DNA from: Siphonodentalium dalli
Taxonomy: Eukaryota > Mollusca > Scaphopoda > Gadilida > Siphonodentaliidae
NCBI GenBank assembly: GCA_032622095.1
Contig: CP136061.1
Span: forward strand, 92,357,845 to 92,421,844
Length of the DNA: 64,000 nucleotides
Direction of reading: 5' to 3'
Below are positions 34,030-46,894 of the stretch, one piece after another (position 1 is the first letter of the stretch; each line of letters starts with the position of its first letter). A program made the translations under genes and the position numbers. Under the pieces are notes generated by a model that was not told the DNA's origin, did no database searches, and was given only the letters and a program-made list of their open reading frames with translations.

Positions 34030-37000
34030 CCATGACTTGAATCTATAAATGAATGTCAACAAATTACGAACACTATCTGAAGAAGAATATGTAGAGTATG
34101 CAGATAATATAATAACAATATGGATCGGCGACAACAAAGGGAGCTACATTCATGACCAAGCACTAAAGTGTGGAAAAGGAAAAAAAACGAAAAACGTTGA
34201 TTGACTAACTTTTTGTGGGAAAACTACCAAGGAATTACTAGGTCGTTTGGACGAAGAAAAATTACATTGACGATTAGCCCTCAACAATGATACAAGTCAG
34301 TATGATGTCTACATCTGGGCCGGAACTTGTGACGTCACTGTTAAATTAGGACAGTTCGTATATTTAAGACATGAAACTCTCGAGATATCCTTTGACCACA
34401 TAACATGGTCACTCAGATACTTTGACAGAAAGGTTAGCAGAAATTATACAGAAGTGACAATTCATTTTCTGGAGATCCCACCAATTAGTTTATTTCGCTG
34501 CAACGAAAGCAGAGGTCATCCCTATCCAGATATCCTATGAATACATGGATGCGTAACTACAATACACAACCATCGCCGCAATTCCAATATGATTTGCTGA
34601 GAAATAGAAAGAGGACGGACAAAACATCACACTACAGCTTCAATTTCAACCTCTATAACTATTGAATACACCCGAAGAGATGTTATCAACTGCACGGTTG
34701 AAGAAAATCATTCGATTATATATGTAGCTGTGGGTCTGTGAGTATTGTCTCACTGTCGGTTTGTGTTTGTAAGGAAATGTGAGTATTGTCTCACTGCCTA
34801 TTTACATAAGGAAATGTGATTATTTGCTCACTCTCTAAACAATTAATTTAAATTCAATTACTTAAACTAGCAATTATGGAGAAACGTCACAATGAAGACA
34901 GTACACCATCTCAGTTCCTGGTAAATGTTGGGAATGCGGGACTACACCAACACGCCCAACAGACAACAAGAGAAGGGCAAGGACAAACTCCATCATTAAT
35001 AAATCTGATATTCACCATTGATGAACTGATTATCACCGACTTAACACACCAGCCACCATTGGAGAGAGCGACCACCAACTCCTTACATTTAAATATATAT
35101 GCCACACATCACAAGAAAATAATAATCACAAGAAGATGGCTTAACACAGAGGTGACTATGATGCAGTCAGATCGGACCTAAAAGGAAATAACTAGGAAGA
35201 TATAGAAGAAATGGAAGTAGAAGAATTATGGAAACTATTATTGCATGATAGAAACCACTCGGAAAAAACATTCCAGTCATTAACAAAGAAGAACATTAAC
35301 AAAAAAGCATAGATGGAGTCCCAAGCATTAAAAGCAGTAAGCGATAAACGCAAATCGTCGAGGAAATATATATTCACTAGACAATACACCAGCTATAATA
35401 AGTACGGCAAAGCCAGAAACAACGCAACATTGGAATATAAGAACACACATAGATCTTATGAAAAGAAGTTAAGTGATAACATAAAGAGAGACCCAGAATC
35501 ATTTTGGAGATATATAAGAAACACCACCAAAGCAAAACCGGGAATTGGAGATATAGAGCACCCCAAATGGCGCATTATGCATCGACACCTCCGAGAGGCA
35601 GACACGCTAAACAAATTCTTCAGCAGTGTATACACAGCCGAAGACGACACTGAAGTTCCTGACCCAGGATAAACTGAAATCAACGTCGAGCTTGTAAATA
35701 TATTTTTTGACACCTGGAACAGTTCTGAGATTCTTGCTCGAGTTGAACACCTCAAAATCCCATGGGGAAGATTAGATGCATCCCCCAAATTATAAAAGAA
35801 GCCATGGAAATCTGCCATGTAATCACCACAATATTTAACAGATCATTGCGAACTGCAATAGTACAGGAGGATTGGAAGATGGTTACCGTCTGCCCAATCG
35901 TTCAGAATGGAAACAGGAAAAATCCGGGGAATTATAAGCCGGTCAGTCTCACAAGTATTGTAAGATCATGGAGAAAATAATCCGAGAGAAGCTAGTGAAG
36001 CAGATGGAAAAAGCAACTTATTTACGTAATATCAGGACATGCGTGAGTTCCACAATTGCTTGAAGTCCAGGATAATTTAAATATCTACATACAAAACGAC
36101 CAAGACATAGACTCCACATACCTGGAATACAGAAAGGCTTCGACACTGTTCCACACAGAAGATTACTGAAGAAATTAAACATATATAACATCTCGGGGAA
36201 AGTACACGCATTGATTGAAAACGTCTTAACTAACCGGCAACAATCAGTTAGAATTGGCGAAGCCACATCCAATATAACAGATGTCACCAGCGGAGTCACA
36301 CAGGTACTCTTCCTAAATTTTATAAATAATATTACAAACTCCAAAAATTGCCAATCAAACAATGTGCTGATGATACACAGATCTACACTAAAATACAAGA
36401 TGAAGAAGACACAGAAATTGCATAACGACTTAAATACCCTACCAGACTGGTCCAATAAATGGCTACTAAGATTCAATGCAGCAATATGAAAGTACTTCAC
36501 ACTGGCAAAACTAATCCAGAATACAACTGACGCTGGGGAAAGGGAATATATATATATCTATCCAAACAACTGAAGAAGAGAAAGACATAATGATCACATT
36601 TGACAACAAATTATCACACGAGCACCACATATCAAACAGTGTCAACAAAGCAAGCCAACGAATCAGTATGATAAGAATAACGTTTACCCACACGGACGAA
36701 GGTATGACCAGAACATTAAATAAATGCATTGTTAGACATTCGGTGGAATAAGGGTCATCCATTTGGAACCCGGCATTAAGGGCGAATAACATAGCCATAG
36801 AAGGATTCCAGAGACGAGGGACAAAATTAGAATCCACCCAACAATTCAAATTAGAATATGACGAACGAATAAAGAAACTGGGACTACCAAGATCAGAATA
36901 CCCCCGAGAAAGAAGTGACATGATACAGCTATACAAGATAACAATCTGAAACTGATAAAGTAATACTTACATCCATGGAGCCTTCTTTGGGAACCACATC

Positions 37001-37180
37001 AAGAGGCCATACAAAGAAAATAAAGAAACGCCTCTACACTAATAACATTCCTAAAACAGCTTCATCCCACGCTGCACAAACACGTGGAATCAACTAGTTA
37101 TGGACGCACTTGACGTGAACACATTCAAATCTATACTCAACGACTCCTGGATGGGAAGAGAAAACATTTTAACATTTTAA
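34030..37180 (+). pseudogene. CR1-like LINE, heavily mutated
   Basis: Reading through many stops and frame changes the order is that of a CR1-type LINE. First, ORF1-like: IWIGDNKGSYIH and YDVYIWAGTCDVT, TIHFLEIPP, GHPYPD (34100-34540). These fit the esterase (SGNH) domain reported for CR1 ORF1s; the catalytic GDS is GDN here. Next, the endonuclease C-terminus TPSLINLIFTIDE (34980-35050). Then the linker and reverse transcriptase (35200-36480): SFWRYIRN, FLNFINNI, CADDTQIY in place of YADD/FADD. Last, the C-terminal part (36540-37180): LSHEHHISNSVNKA, AIEGFQRRGTK, NTWNQLVMDALDVNTFKSIL. No 5' UTR or 3' repeat is defined. Many independent lesions indicate an old copy. Confidence 0.75.
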
Positions 37181-37489
37181 ATTTAACTAAATTACCAAAA
37201 ACATGTTTTTAACGGACTGTTAATATTGCGATGTTATCACTACTGCAAACACCGTTGACAGTAATTAACGAAGAGGCCATGAAAACATACCGTTTTGTTT
37301 TCGGCCGAAGATTCAAGGTAAATTCAATGCCAATTCGAAACATCACAACTAAGAAGAGCCAGGATAAACAGACAAACATACGTTTTTTATGAATGCGAAG
37401 CCCCCAAATAGTCTCCAATATATCGTGTTGATTGGTTATCTGGTTGACAAAAGTGCATGGCCCCAACCTTTGAATTGCTAACATAATTC

Positions 37490-37960
37490 GAATTCAAGAA
37501 TTTCAATATGCAACTTCTGATATGGCTGCCAAGAAAATACTAACCATTTTGAGAATGCCAATCAGTGACTGGAACTCCCTGAGTGTCACTTTCCTCCGCT
37601 GCAAAACAAAAATCGATTAAATATTTACATTAGGTAACTTCTTCATCGGGAGACGCGCATAAACTGGTATGTCCAACTCAATGCCAACTCATTTGCCAAA
37701 TAATCACAAACATCGAACGCGGTCTCCAAAATATCTTGACAAGTTACATGACCCCTCTCCAAGAACCAGGAAATCGTATAAGCACATGCATCATCTGACA
37801 TACACCAGCACATTGGACAATCCATGACAAAGCCGTGCAAAGACGCTCATAAATGAAGCAGCTTTATCGACCCACATTGGGAGGCATCTATCAAAGTACA
37901 ATTTGTGTTTAAAGAGTATCTCTTTAAATAACACATTTGAAATAGTTGCGTGGGTATTAT
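37490..37960 (-). pseudogene. DIRS-type reverse transcriptase relic
   Basis: On the minus strand, through stops and frame changes: YFDRCLPM, then FMSVFARLCHGLSN, LVYVR, YDFLVLGEGSCN, VGIELDIP, ARLPMKKLPN and LQRRKVTLREFQSLIG. These correspond in order to the RT landmarks of DIRS-like retrotransposons (D-x-CLPMG/F, LDDFL, FLGIELD, LPxxKL, TLRELQSLIG). The catalytic pair is damaged. The sequence down to about 37210 is probably its continuation but is not recognisable. A Gypsy-like RT is the alternative. No recombinase or terminal repeats were seen. Confidence 0.6.
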
Positions 37961-40900
37961 ATAATAATTTACGACCCCTGCCCGGAAAGTCGTCTATCAA
38001 TTAATATTGATTTTATTTCCAATATTTTATTATGAGATGAGATGATATATTGGGACAATTTATTGGTCTATTTTTAGAACAGACCATTCGGGTGATACCA
38101 TATATCAATATAGAGCATTAGGATGCTCCTATAACAACGAACCGAAAGTCAAATGTCCCAGATTGATTGATTGTATTGTTTTATGCTATAGTGATGAGCG
38201 ATTATAAGTCTAATTAACGTTTATTTGTGACAAAAATACACAATTCAATTTCTGTTATATGCTAACAGTAACCACTATTGTGTTCGTTAGCTGGACAACC
38301 ACACTTTTTTAGACCAGAAAATATTCGAAATAAAATAAATATTAATCGATAGAAGCATTTCCGGATAGGAGTCTTCGATTCAAATTTAATATTTTCTACC
38401 CCGGTAAATATATAATACATGTTTACAAAGAGATAATCCACCTTTAAAGTTGTGGCTGTTCGTATGGTTTACTGTGAGTTGTCTGAATGAATTTCTAATA
38501 TCAAATATTGTCCAATAATCGACTCCTTAACCACAGCAGAATTATGGGTAACTTTTCAAGATTTAGTCGGAAGATGGCTTGTTGCCATTCATCTGAAAGC
38601 TCTCGCGATAGCATGAAGCGTCAATATCTGTAATAATTGAAACTGAATCTGCCCGGGGTAGATTTTTCGACAAGACGTGAAAATTTAATTATCAAACGGA
38701 GGCTGGGAAAATGATCCGACAATTATGCATGCTACCACCTCTTTATCCATCTTCTCTGCTTCTATTAATGGATTGGGTTTTCCATCAGCAGATTGAATGT
38801 TTCCTGCATGGCCCGAAGACGTAGTTTAGGCAACCAACGTCTAAACTAATTTCAAAACCTTTTACCACAAAATACCATAATGATGGTGTAATCGTATAGC
38901 ATATGAGCCTTTATCAAGTTATAAGAGACATGAGTTGCATGGTAACACCTTTATTGACTCAACCGTGTATAGTGCACACATTGTCAAGCTATCGGCCTTC
39001 TGTGATACATTTCACCTGATACATGCTTCACATTCACACTAATGAGTTGAAAAGGTGTTATCATTCAATTTCTGTCATCTCAAAAAATGACAAAAAGTGT
39101 TGCCATAGCCATTAAACATTTCTCTGCGCCGAGTTGTGCCTGCGGGCCACAAACCCAGTTCCCGTGCACGAAAGTTGAATTCGGATGAGAAGTCCCATTA
39201 GAGAAAATTATGGCTCTGTGCAGAGATTCACATTTGAAACACTTGTGGTTACAATTGCATTGACCGAAGGAAAGAAAAAAATGCACCCATGTTACCGCTT
39301 ACCAATTCCAAGCTAACATCAAGCTAGTTGTTTTGATCATTACGGACCATGTTACCCACATGTGTCCTGGAGCCGTTGGGTCTTTCACCCGCATGTACGG
39401 CTCCCCATGCCATCAGTCCCATCCCATCTCTGGTTTATGTTGGTGTAATTTTCGACATGGTTTATCATAAAATGCCTAATCTGATCTTATATACGCCGAA
39501 TATCTAATGTTCGACTGTTATTTGATCATTTGAATAGCAGGCTGTGTAATTATTTACAAGTCAACAGACATGTAGATGGCAAAAGAACCCTCTCCAACTC
39601 GCAATGGTAGAAATAAATTTAGATTCAGCTGGTGTTTATATGTAACTACCTTCCCAAACAGGGGAGTTAATTAACCGGACCTGTCCAGGAGATCGGACGG
39701 GAGTAATGTTGAAAATTCAATATAAACATCACCCAAAATGTGACCACAAACTAGGCATTGAAGGCAACGTGAAGCACTCAATAGAAATTCACTGACATTG
39801 ACTGGTTGCAGGGGTATCCCGGCATCTCGTTCCGACAAAGAAGCACGCGAACTCGCTTTGTCCGGGCTATTAAATAAAAGCAAAGGGTCCTCATAATCAT
39901 CAAGATATGTTATGTGGGGACTTGAACAAATGACGGTGAAGGTGAACCGCCCGAAAATAGCTGCTGACTGGAACGCTTGCATGTACGTCTCGCTTTGATG
40001 GAGGTGATACACTGTTCCTTGACGACGTGCTCTAGACTGTTCATGCCTTCTATGATTTGTCTGAACGGCGTTATGTCCAAGATGAGTATGCGTTGAAACA
40101 ACAAAACTAACTCTAGGTTATGACGACGAGCATGTCTATGCTTTGTTGCTTGTCAAGTACGACCCGTCCCTGTGGCCCAGATGACTGATTTCAGAAGGAC
40201 ATGTGCATGACTGCCTCGTACTAGCTTGTGCAGTGGTACAGTGTGTAGCTACTGCACTTCCCCTTGGCGCGCACGATTTGACATATGCATGACAGCAGAA
40301 GGGGATACTGTATAAATTATGCCTGACGTGAATATTGCAGAATGTTCATTATTCGAGATGAAAATTATACTTGCATATAGTGACAGTTGATCTGTAACTT
40401 GTCAGCAAACTCTCTGTGTGTGTTATATAAGGATTAACTGTCATGTGGACTGTTTTTATGGAGATGTACCCGTGAGGTAAGTGGACATAACTTGTGTAAA
40501 ACCTGAAGTATCGTGACAAAAACAGCCCAAAATACCCAATAGCACCCTTGGCAAAAGTTAATAGGAACAATTTCTCTTCATATTGAAACCCGATGATGTA
40601 TTAAGTCAATCATGCGCGACTCAAATACGCCCAAAACATTACGCGTTCGTCTTTCCAAACCCAATGACGTATCGATGATGTTATGAGCTTGGTGTTATGA
40701 GCCGTTGCGCATTCACCGAGAAACAACTGCAACTAGCCACGTGGGCGCCGACCAATCAGAATGCTGGATTTAGTGATGACAACACTTAGTATGTAAATAT
40801 ATATCGACATGTAAAATAACGTATCTCAATCATAGCACAATGACTCAGACTTGACCAAAGCGTAGACAAAATACAAACAATTGTCTGTATCGATATGCTT

Positions 40901-42870
40901 CATGTTTATCCGCACTGCTTTGTACTCACAATATACCCAAATGGATAGTACGTGGTGGATAAGCAAGTCCTACTTGACCTAAGCGTAGGAGAAGAAGCCA
41001 TATACATGTATTGTCAGGCCTACGAAATAAAATGTGGGCTCTGACCTATCTTTATAATTATATACAATTCGGGACAACGTAGATCTGTGCCATGACTTGC
41101 CCAAGGCGTCGGAGAAACAAGTCAGGCTTGATTTGTTTTAAGCCAAACATGTTCGCGTACTGCTGCAGATGTGCCATTTGTTTGCATGACTTATCCGAAA
41201 CGTCGGAGGCGCAAGTCAGACTTGATTAGGTTTATCCACAAATTTGAGTAAGCAAGACAGTGTGAACATCTCTAAGTGCCGCTGTGTGTCTTTTGAACAT
41301 CAAACCTAATATCATGTTATATTTGATTTATTCCTCTGACCCTTGCGCTATAAGAACACAGCTCTACATGTGGTTCCTGTGTGGAACCAATATCACGAGT
41401 TTGGTTCTTCAAATGACACACCGAACGCAAGGTTTGTGGAAACAAGGTCTAGCTTAATTGTCCTAGTCTAAATTTAACAAGATGACCACGCGTTGTGGGG
41501 TTCAGATGATATGGGGAAGACCAAATCAACGGGAATCCTTTGAAATACCAATGCACACACGCCTATACTGTTAATTCAAATCATATGTATAGACTGATCA
41601 TTTGATATCTGTCGGGGGGATAACTCTACCTCATATCACAAATAGGTTGGGAAGTATGGAACAAAACATTTATTAATATTATAGATATCTCCTTCAGACT
41701 CAGAACATCTTCCGATATTCTGGGTCTATTCGGTAAAACGTGATGTCGATCGAAAACGGTATACAGTACTCACAAACTAATATATCATAGTCAACTTGTA
41801 GGCATGCATTAATGAACCAAATGGGGTATCCCAAAAGCACTGTTTGGCTCCATGCTCTGGTTCTATTCGGGGAACCATATATAGAACCAAAGCAGGTCAC
41901 AATGGTTATCCCCTCATGCAAACAATAGAAACCAGTTTGACTGCTTTTGTTTGAAATTTACTACGACTGTTCTGCTTATTATCTCCCCTCCCACCGAAGT
42001 AGCTGGAAGTAACCCAAAAGTAATCTAGATTTAACCGGAAGTGCGCTATGTCAACACATTACCGACAATAAATTCAATCATGAATTCGGGAAATAGAACA
42101 AACTAGACTTTGCGCTTAATTGGTAATTTATTCCTCGGACCCCTGGTTACTAAGATGGTATTGACTATGATATATCGGATACCCAGACAGCTGGCTGGTC
42201 ACACATGGGAAGTATGTCACTGCGCAAAGTGGGAATGCCGCGAAGAAAGTTTTTGCTCGTAATAATATAATTGTTTGTGTCGTTATATGCTAATTCTTCA
42301 TGAATTACTGACTGCTCCAGTGTCTTAACCAGACTCATGAAGTAAATAATGGACGGGAGAAGAATAAAATGGTGGAGTAAAAGTAGAATTTACAACGCAT
42401 GCCACTGTTATGCAATAATTATACACTAATTATTTATAATATCAAATGATAAAGTCTAAAGGTTCATGTCGGCTTGAATTCTTCGTCTCCAAGATGAGTA
42501 TTTACCCACATAAAGATATCATGTCTAGATATGTGAAGTTATGTTGTAATTTAACATGATGTAGTTCAATACTTTACTTTCAAACTGTATATAGTTTGTG
42601 CAAGAACCTGCTAAAACATGGGTTAAAACAGCTTTCCATTCTACAACATCATATGTAGGCATATGTTAATACATTAACAATAGTAATTAAAATGATCGTG
42701 TTCAGTTTGATGGGCTATCGGAATATATCTGATTTGGTTCCTTGAAACTATCCTACACTGGAACCAGAGTATATGATACATGTCACAAGGCACTACACCA
42801 GTGTGCACATAGCAACATCGGCAGAAATGTGGCACCTGTACCACAGCACTACCGCAGTATTGGACAGTTG
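37961..42870. other. Long AT-rich stretch without recognised genes
   Basis: About 4.9 kb. A 150-codon open frame at 39671-40119 (-) has no familiar motif. Around 40851, 40966, 41094 and 41188 a loose repeat of ACTTG(C/A)CC(T/A)AAGCGT(A/C)GGAG type recurs every 95-130 bp. One foldback fragment lies at 38516-38612. ACCGGAAGTG (42034) is a lone ETS-like site. Confidence 0.35.
38516..38612 (+). mobile_element. Single arm of the 56,686 foldback element
   Basis: TAATCGACTCCTTAACCACA, AGCAGAATTATGGGTAACTT, GATTTAGTCGGAA and GGCTTGTTGCCATTCATC match the right arm of the element at 56686-56840 almost base for base. Confidence 0.8.
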
Positions 42871-43200
42871 ATATTTCCAGAATTTGAACACGTTTCCAAA
42901 ACATTTATTAGGATTTCTCAGATTGCGTGATACTGAAAATTCCACATTTTCCAGAATTTGAGCAACTTTCCAAAATATTCATTAGGTATTATCCAAATTT
43001 ATGACATAGGAAATTGCATATTTCGCTGAACTTGGGCAAGCTTTCACAACATTTATTAGGATTTATTCAGATCTGTGACATAGGGAATTTAATATTTCCA
43101 AAAACATTTTTTATGATTTATCGAGTGTTGTGATACTGGAAATTTAGTATTTCTCGGAATTTGAAAACAATTACAAGTGATTTTTCAGAATTTATGCCAT
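42871..43200 (+). repeat. Degenerate ~75-bp tandem repeat, 4-5 units
   Basis: CCAGAATTTGA, TTTCCAAAACATTTATTAGG and GTGATACTGGAAATT-type motifs recur near 42875, 42950, 43020, 43092 and 43150. Divergence is high, so the array is old. Confidence 0.75.
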
Positions 43201-43598
43201 GGAAATGTGTTGAACAAGTCTAAATTTCGGTAGTTTATAAAAGTTAAACAGTTTTATGGAAATTCCAATCGCTATAGACTTGGAATTCCCAAGGAAATTC
43301 AATGTAAATCTGCAAATTTATTTTGTTTGTAAATTTCCCGGAACTTGGCAGTGCGGGAAATTCCCTTGTGGAAAGAACACAGATCCACCGCTAGCAAATC
43401 AGACAACCGGAATTATGGATGATTACATTAAGTGAACATCTCGATGAATGTGGGAATGGATCCTTCCGGATTTCCCCATACACCAAATGATGGAAGTCAT
43501 CGCATTCAAATGGTTGCATATGGAACACAAGTTTCGGAACCAATTAAATCCGAAACTAAACTCTATCCTATAATCGCGACGTCACACACACGCCTCTA

Positions 43599-43612
43599 GG
43601 AAGTGACGTCAC
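43599..43612 (+). promoter_or_regulatory. ETS/CRE composite-like site
   Basis: GGAAGTGACGTCAC joins an ETS core (GGAAGT) to a full CRE (TGACGTCA), a pairing known from animal promoters. ATATGGCG follows 25 bp downstream. No gene was found after it, so this may be chance. Confidence 0.25.
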
Positions 43613-43734
43613 AATAGAAATAATTAGAATAATAAATATGGCGTTAACCTGAAGATCGGCCAAAAGCTTTGAAAGGCCTCGTTATATCAGGAAAAAAATT
43701 ACAGTTACAAGGTTTTGTGTTTTTCAGTTTTGGG

Positions 43735-43828
43735 GACCACCACCCCGGGAGCGTAAGTTGTTTCCACCCAGGACTGGGAAACCTACCCGGGACCGTAAGT
43801 TTTTTCCACCCATGTCTGGGACACCCAC
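43735..43828 (+). repeat. Short GC-rich direct repeat
   Basis: GTAAGTTGTTTCCACCCAGG and GTAAGTTTTTTCCACCCATG stand about 50 bp apart, each followed by (A/G)CTGGGA-type sequence and CACC/CTACCC. Confidence 0.6.
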
Positions 43829-44182
43829 CCCCAAAATTGATGAAAATCTTGTAAATTCTATTAAATAATGTGTTGTTGGCAGGGTAAGGGTCTCTCATTG
43901 TGTCTGTACCAGAACTAAGTTAACGCTGATCAAGTACACTCACACAAAATAAACAAACAAAGCACATAGCTGAAAAACGTGCCAACAAAACCAGTGACAA
44001 AATACCCCCAAAATTGATGAAAATCTTGTAAATTCTACTAAATAATGTGTTGTTGGCAGGGTAAGGGTCTCTCATTGTGTCTGTACCAGAACTAAGATAA
44101 CGCTGATCAAGTACACTCACAAAAAATTAACAAACAAAGCACATAGCTGAAAAACGTGCCAACAAAACCAGTGACAAAACCT
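43829..44182 (+). repeat. 178-bp tandem duplication
   Basis: CCCCCAAAATTGATGAAAAT starts at 43829 and 44007. The two copies differ at only a few bases, so the duplication is recent. Confidence 0.9.
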
Positions 44183-44854
44183 TTAAAACCCCAAATAGTT
44201 ATGGTTATAAAGGTAAAATACCCACGTTAACAGGATAGTTGTGTCCCTTATTAGCAATAGGTTAAAATATGTACATGTGTAAAGTAAAAACACCATCAAT
44301 TTGATTAAATAAACAGAGTTCCAGTCCTCTCCATGTGGGAAATCACTGGTGAGCAATGAGGAGCTCCCCTTAAAATCATTCTAGGCGAGTGGCGAGTAGC
44401 TCTCCTACAAAATGTCGAGGCGAGTAGTATCCTAGCAGGAGATGCCGAAGGCATGAAGGCATGAGGGGGAGTTTGGGAGGGTTCGGGGGGGGGGCTCACC
44501 CGGAAAATTTTGAAAATTAGATGCTCTGAGATTTATACTATACAATTTGTCCCACCTCAGAATTAAAAAGCCTTCAAATAACGATTTTGTGTCAATAAGT
44601 CACAAAAATGCAATGCCACATTGCTAATAGTACACAAGCAAGTAAGTTGGTATATTTGAAATAAAGTTATCTGATATATTACGCACATTTGAAGCATGTG
44701 TATTCTGAGTTATCGACAGTATTTTATTGAACCACGTGGTCTCTCTGTTTGTTGTGCAGAAATTGTATTGCTGGTGTCAATCGGAATCAGTTCGATTTGA
44801 ATTAATTCCTCGATCTATTTTAGTAAATAGCGCATATAATAAAAAGAGAAACTT
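44183..44854. other. No recognised feature
   Basis: Only a G-run near 44485-44493 stands out. No gene or repeat was recognised. Confidence 0.4.
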
Positions 44855-44980
44855 CCGTGTTTTGAGTGAAACCGGAATTACCTCATTCGTGGTGACAGTG
44901 AGATACTGGAATCATCACTCATGGCCTAAAGGCCACTCGTGATGATTCCAGTATCTCACTGTGACCACTCAAAACACGCA
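44855..44980. repeat. 126-bp foldback hairpin
   Basis: Arms CCGTGTTTTGAGTG / CACTCAAAACACG flank an inner hairpin with 23 perfect pairs (CAGTGAGATACTGG through ATCATCAC) and a small AAAGGCC-type loop. The left arm has 22 extra bases. The inner ~75 nt has the size and pairing of a pre-miRNA, but a small foldback transposon explains it equally well. Confidence 0.75.
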
Positions 44981-45202
44981 GGTATCCTCTATGTATAATA
45001 AATTTTTAAAAAGCCATGATAAACTATGAGAAAGGATGAGAATGGATTTTTTTTTCATTGCAATTTTTGTCCTCGACCAAAACCGGACCACCCCATGGTT
45101 TCAACTGTTAAAGTGAGAAATTGTGGACAAAAATTTAAAATATAGAGCCCCCTCACTTGTATAAGGCTATAGCATGCACTACTATATGAATCTGATTTTT
45201 TT

Positions 45203-45240
45203 CACCCACTGACCGACGCGCGAAGCGCGTCCAGTGGGTG
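45203..45240. repeat. 38-bp hairpin CACCCACTG / CAGTGGGTG
   Basis: Perfect 9-bp outer stem, a 3-nt left bulge, then GACGCGC/GCGCGTC around GAA. It is GC-rich in an AT-rich setting. Confidence 0.8.
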
Positions 45241-46061
45241 TACTATAATCGTAGGACTCATGCGTTTCTGCTGAATTGAACTAGTGCCTATGCGTTTCTG
45301 CTGAGCTGCAGTGACGTTTGATCGCAAAATAAAATTATAATCATTATCAAAGCACACCTTTGGATAACACCGCCATAAACAGTGACATATTATGATGTTG
45401 AGCTCGTATCATCAATAAAATTAGAGTTATAACTTATAAAACTAAGAATTACTGCTAAAGTATTTCTACCAATTGAGTAACTAGATTCAGGTTGAACTGG
45501 AACTTGAGAACTTTTTAATTTCAACCAATTGAAATGTCGTTGAGAGTGGAAAGGGTTAAGGTTGGGAAGCAACGCAAATGACGTCACCGTAAACAAGGCT
45601 CGTCAAAATCAAATCGTACACATGTACATGTACGCTTCGTCTCGGAAGCTGATTTAAATTCATTCATTTGGACTGTTTCTGTGTCCTAAGATATTAAAAA
45701 CTTGCGAGATATCTTTGAATGTGCTTAGGGAGGATTGTTATTATATCTAATTTATTGGATTTACCTCCCAAAAAGGTGAGTTTCAGGCCTGCATTTGTTC
45801 AATGTGTTGTCAATCTGATTCTGACAGTGACAGTGCTCGTCTGCAACTGGCTGAATTCGCATGTTTGAAGCAAACGTTTTCTCCACTAAAATTCTCTCAA
45901 AATGCACCATAATCTGTCAAATTCTCTCAATATTTCTATCTAAATACATCTTAGCTTTTGTTAGGATCAGATCTCCCCGTCAAGAAAGCGATATTTGGAC
46001 CAAAACGACACTTGGGAAAATGATTGTTAAATTTGTTTACGGCAAATTACGCTGGATTTTT
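45241..46061. other. No gene; CRE and splice-donor-like motif
   Basis: TGACGTCA at 45578-45585 is followed by AAAAAGGTGAGT at 45770-45781, a good 5' splice-site match on the plus strand. A short first exon could lie between, but no open frame supports it. Confidence 0.25.
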
Positions 46062-46585
46062 ATCATCGAAAAAAATCAATTTCTTCCATCTAAAAGATAA
46101 TTACGTGCTGAACCCTGCCGTTTTAAGAATATATAAGTATTCCACGCAGAAACACCGACTCTCAGCTCAAAATTTTGGAAAATAACAGTTTTATCGACAT
46201 AAATAGATTTGAATGGGACAATCCCATGTTAAAATTTATCATCGAAAAAAATTCATTTCTTCCATCTAAAACATAATTACCTAATGGACCCTGGTATTTT
46301 AGGAATATATAAGTATTCCACGCAGATATACCAAGTCTCAGCTTAAAATTTTGAAAAATAAGAGTTTTATGGACATAAATCGTTTTGAATGGCAAATCCT
46401 ATATTAAAATTTATCATCGAAAAAAAATTCTTTCTGCCATCTAGAACATAATTATGTGCTGGAACCTGTCATTTTAGGAATATATAAGAATTTCACGCAG
46501 ACACACCAAGTCTCAGCTTAAAATTTTGAAAAATAAGAATTTTATGGACATAAATCGATTTGAATGGAAAATCATGTGTTAAATA
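46062..46585 (+). repeat. 175-bp tandem repeat, 3 units
   Basis: ATCATCGAAAAAAA starts near 46062, 46238 and 46413. Units contain TTCTTCCATCTA, ATAATTACGTGCT, GAATATATAAGTATTCCACG and TAAAATTTTGAAAAATAA. Confidence 0.92.
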
Positions 46586-46659
46586 AATTTTAGGGCCCTG
46601 CGAATGTTTTCTGATGTGCTCCATATTGGACACCAGGGAACATATTTGACAATTTCTAC

Positions 46660-46880
46660 CTGATAATTGTGCGACAGTACAGTCGCTTTACTGTTTACGT
46701 CAACATTGGTCACTAACACTCGACAAATTTATTTCGGTCTATTTATTTCGGTCTATCGTATCAACGGTGAACCCCTATCTTACTTACTTACTTCTTCTTC
46801 TCTACGCCCGTGTACGAGCAACCTCAATATGAGTATTAAAATAATCATCACCTTCCAATTTAGTGAGTTGATATACAGTT
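46660..46880 (+). repeat. Diverged left fragment of the ~300-bp repeat at 47277
   Basis: GTACAGTCGC, CAACATTGGTCACTAACACT and AATTTATTTCGGTCTAT correspond to parts of the units to the right of the LINE fragment at 46895. Confidence 0.5.
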
Positions 46881-46894
46881 GTTGATCTAAAATA

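Noticed and set aside
37590-37625. Intron inside the DIRS-like RT (GTAAAT...TTTTGCAG)
   Set aside because: The apparent intron would be 30 bp, too short for animals, and the sequence reads through in frame with one stop, matching the expected protein spacing.
39671-40119. About 150 open codons on the minus strand
   Set aside because: No recognisable domain, codon or repeat pattern. A chance open frame or a single exon cannot be told apart from sequence alone.
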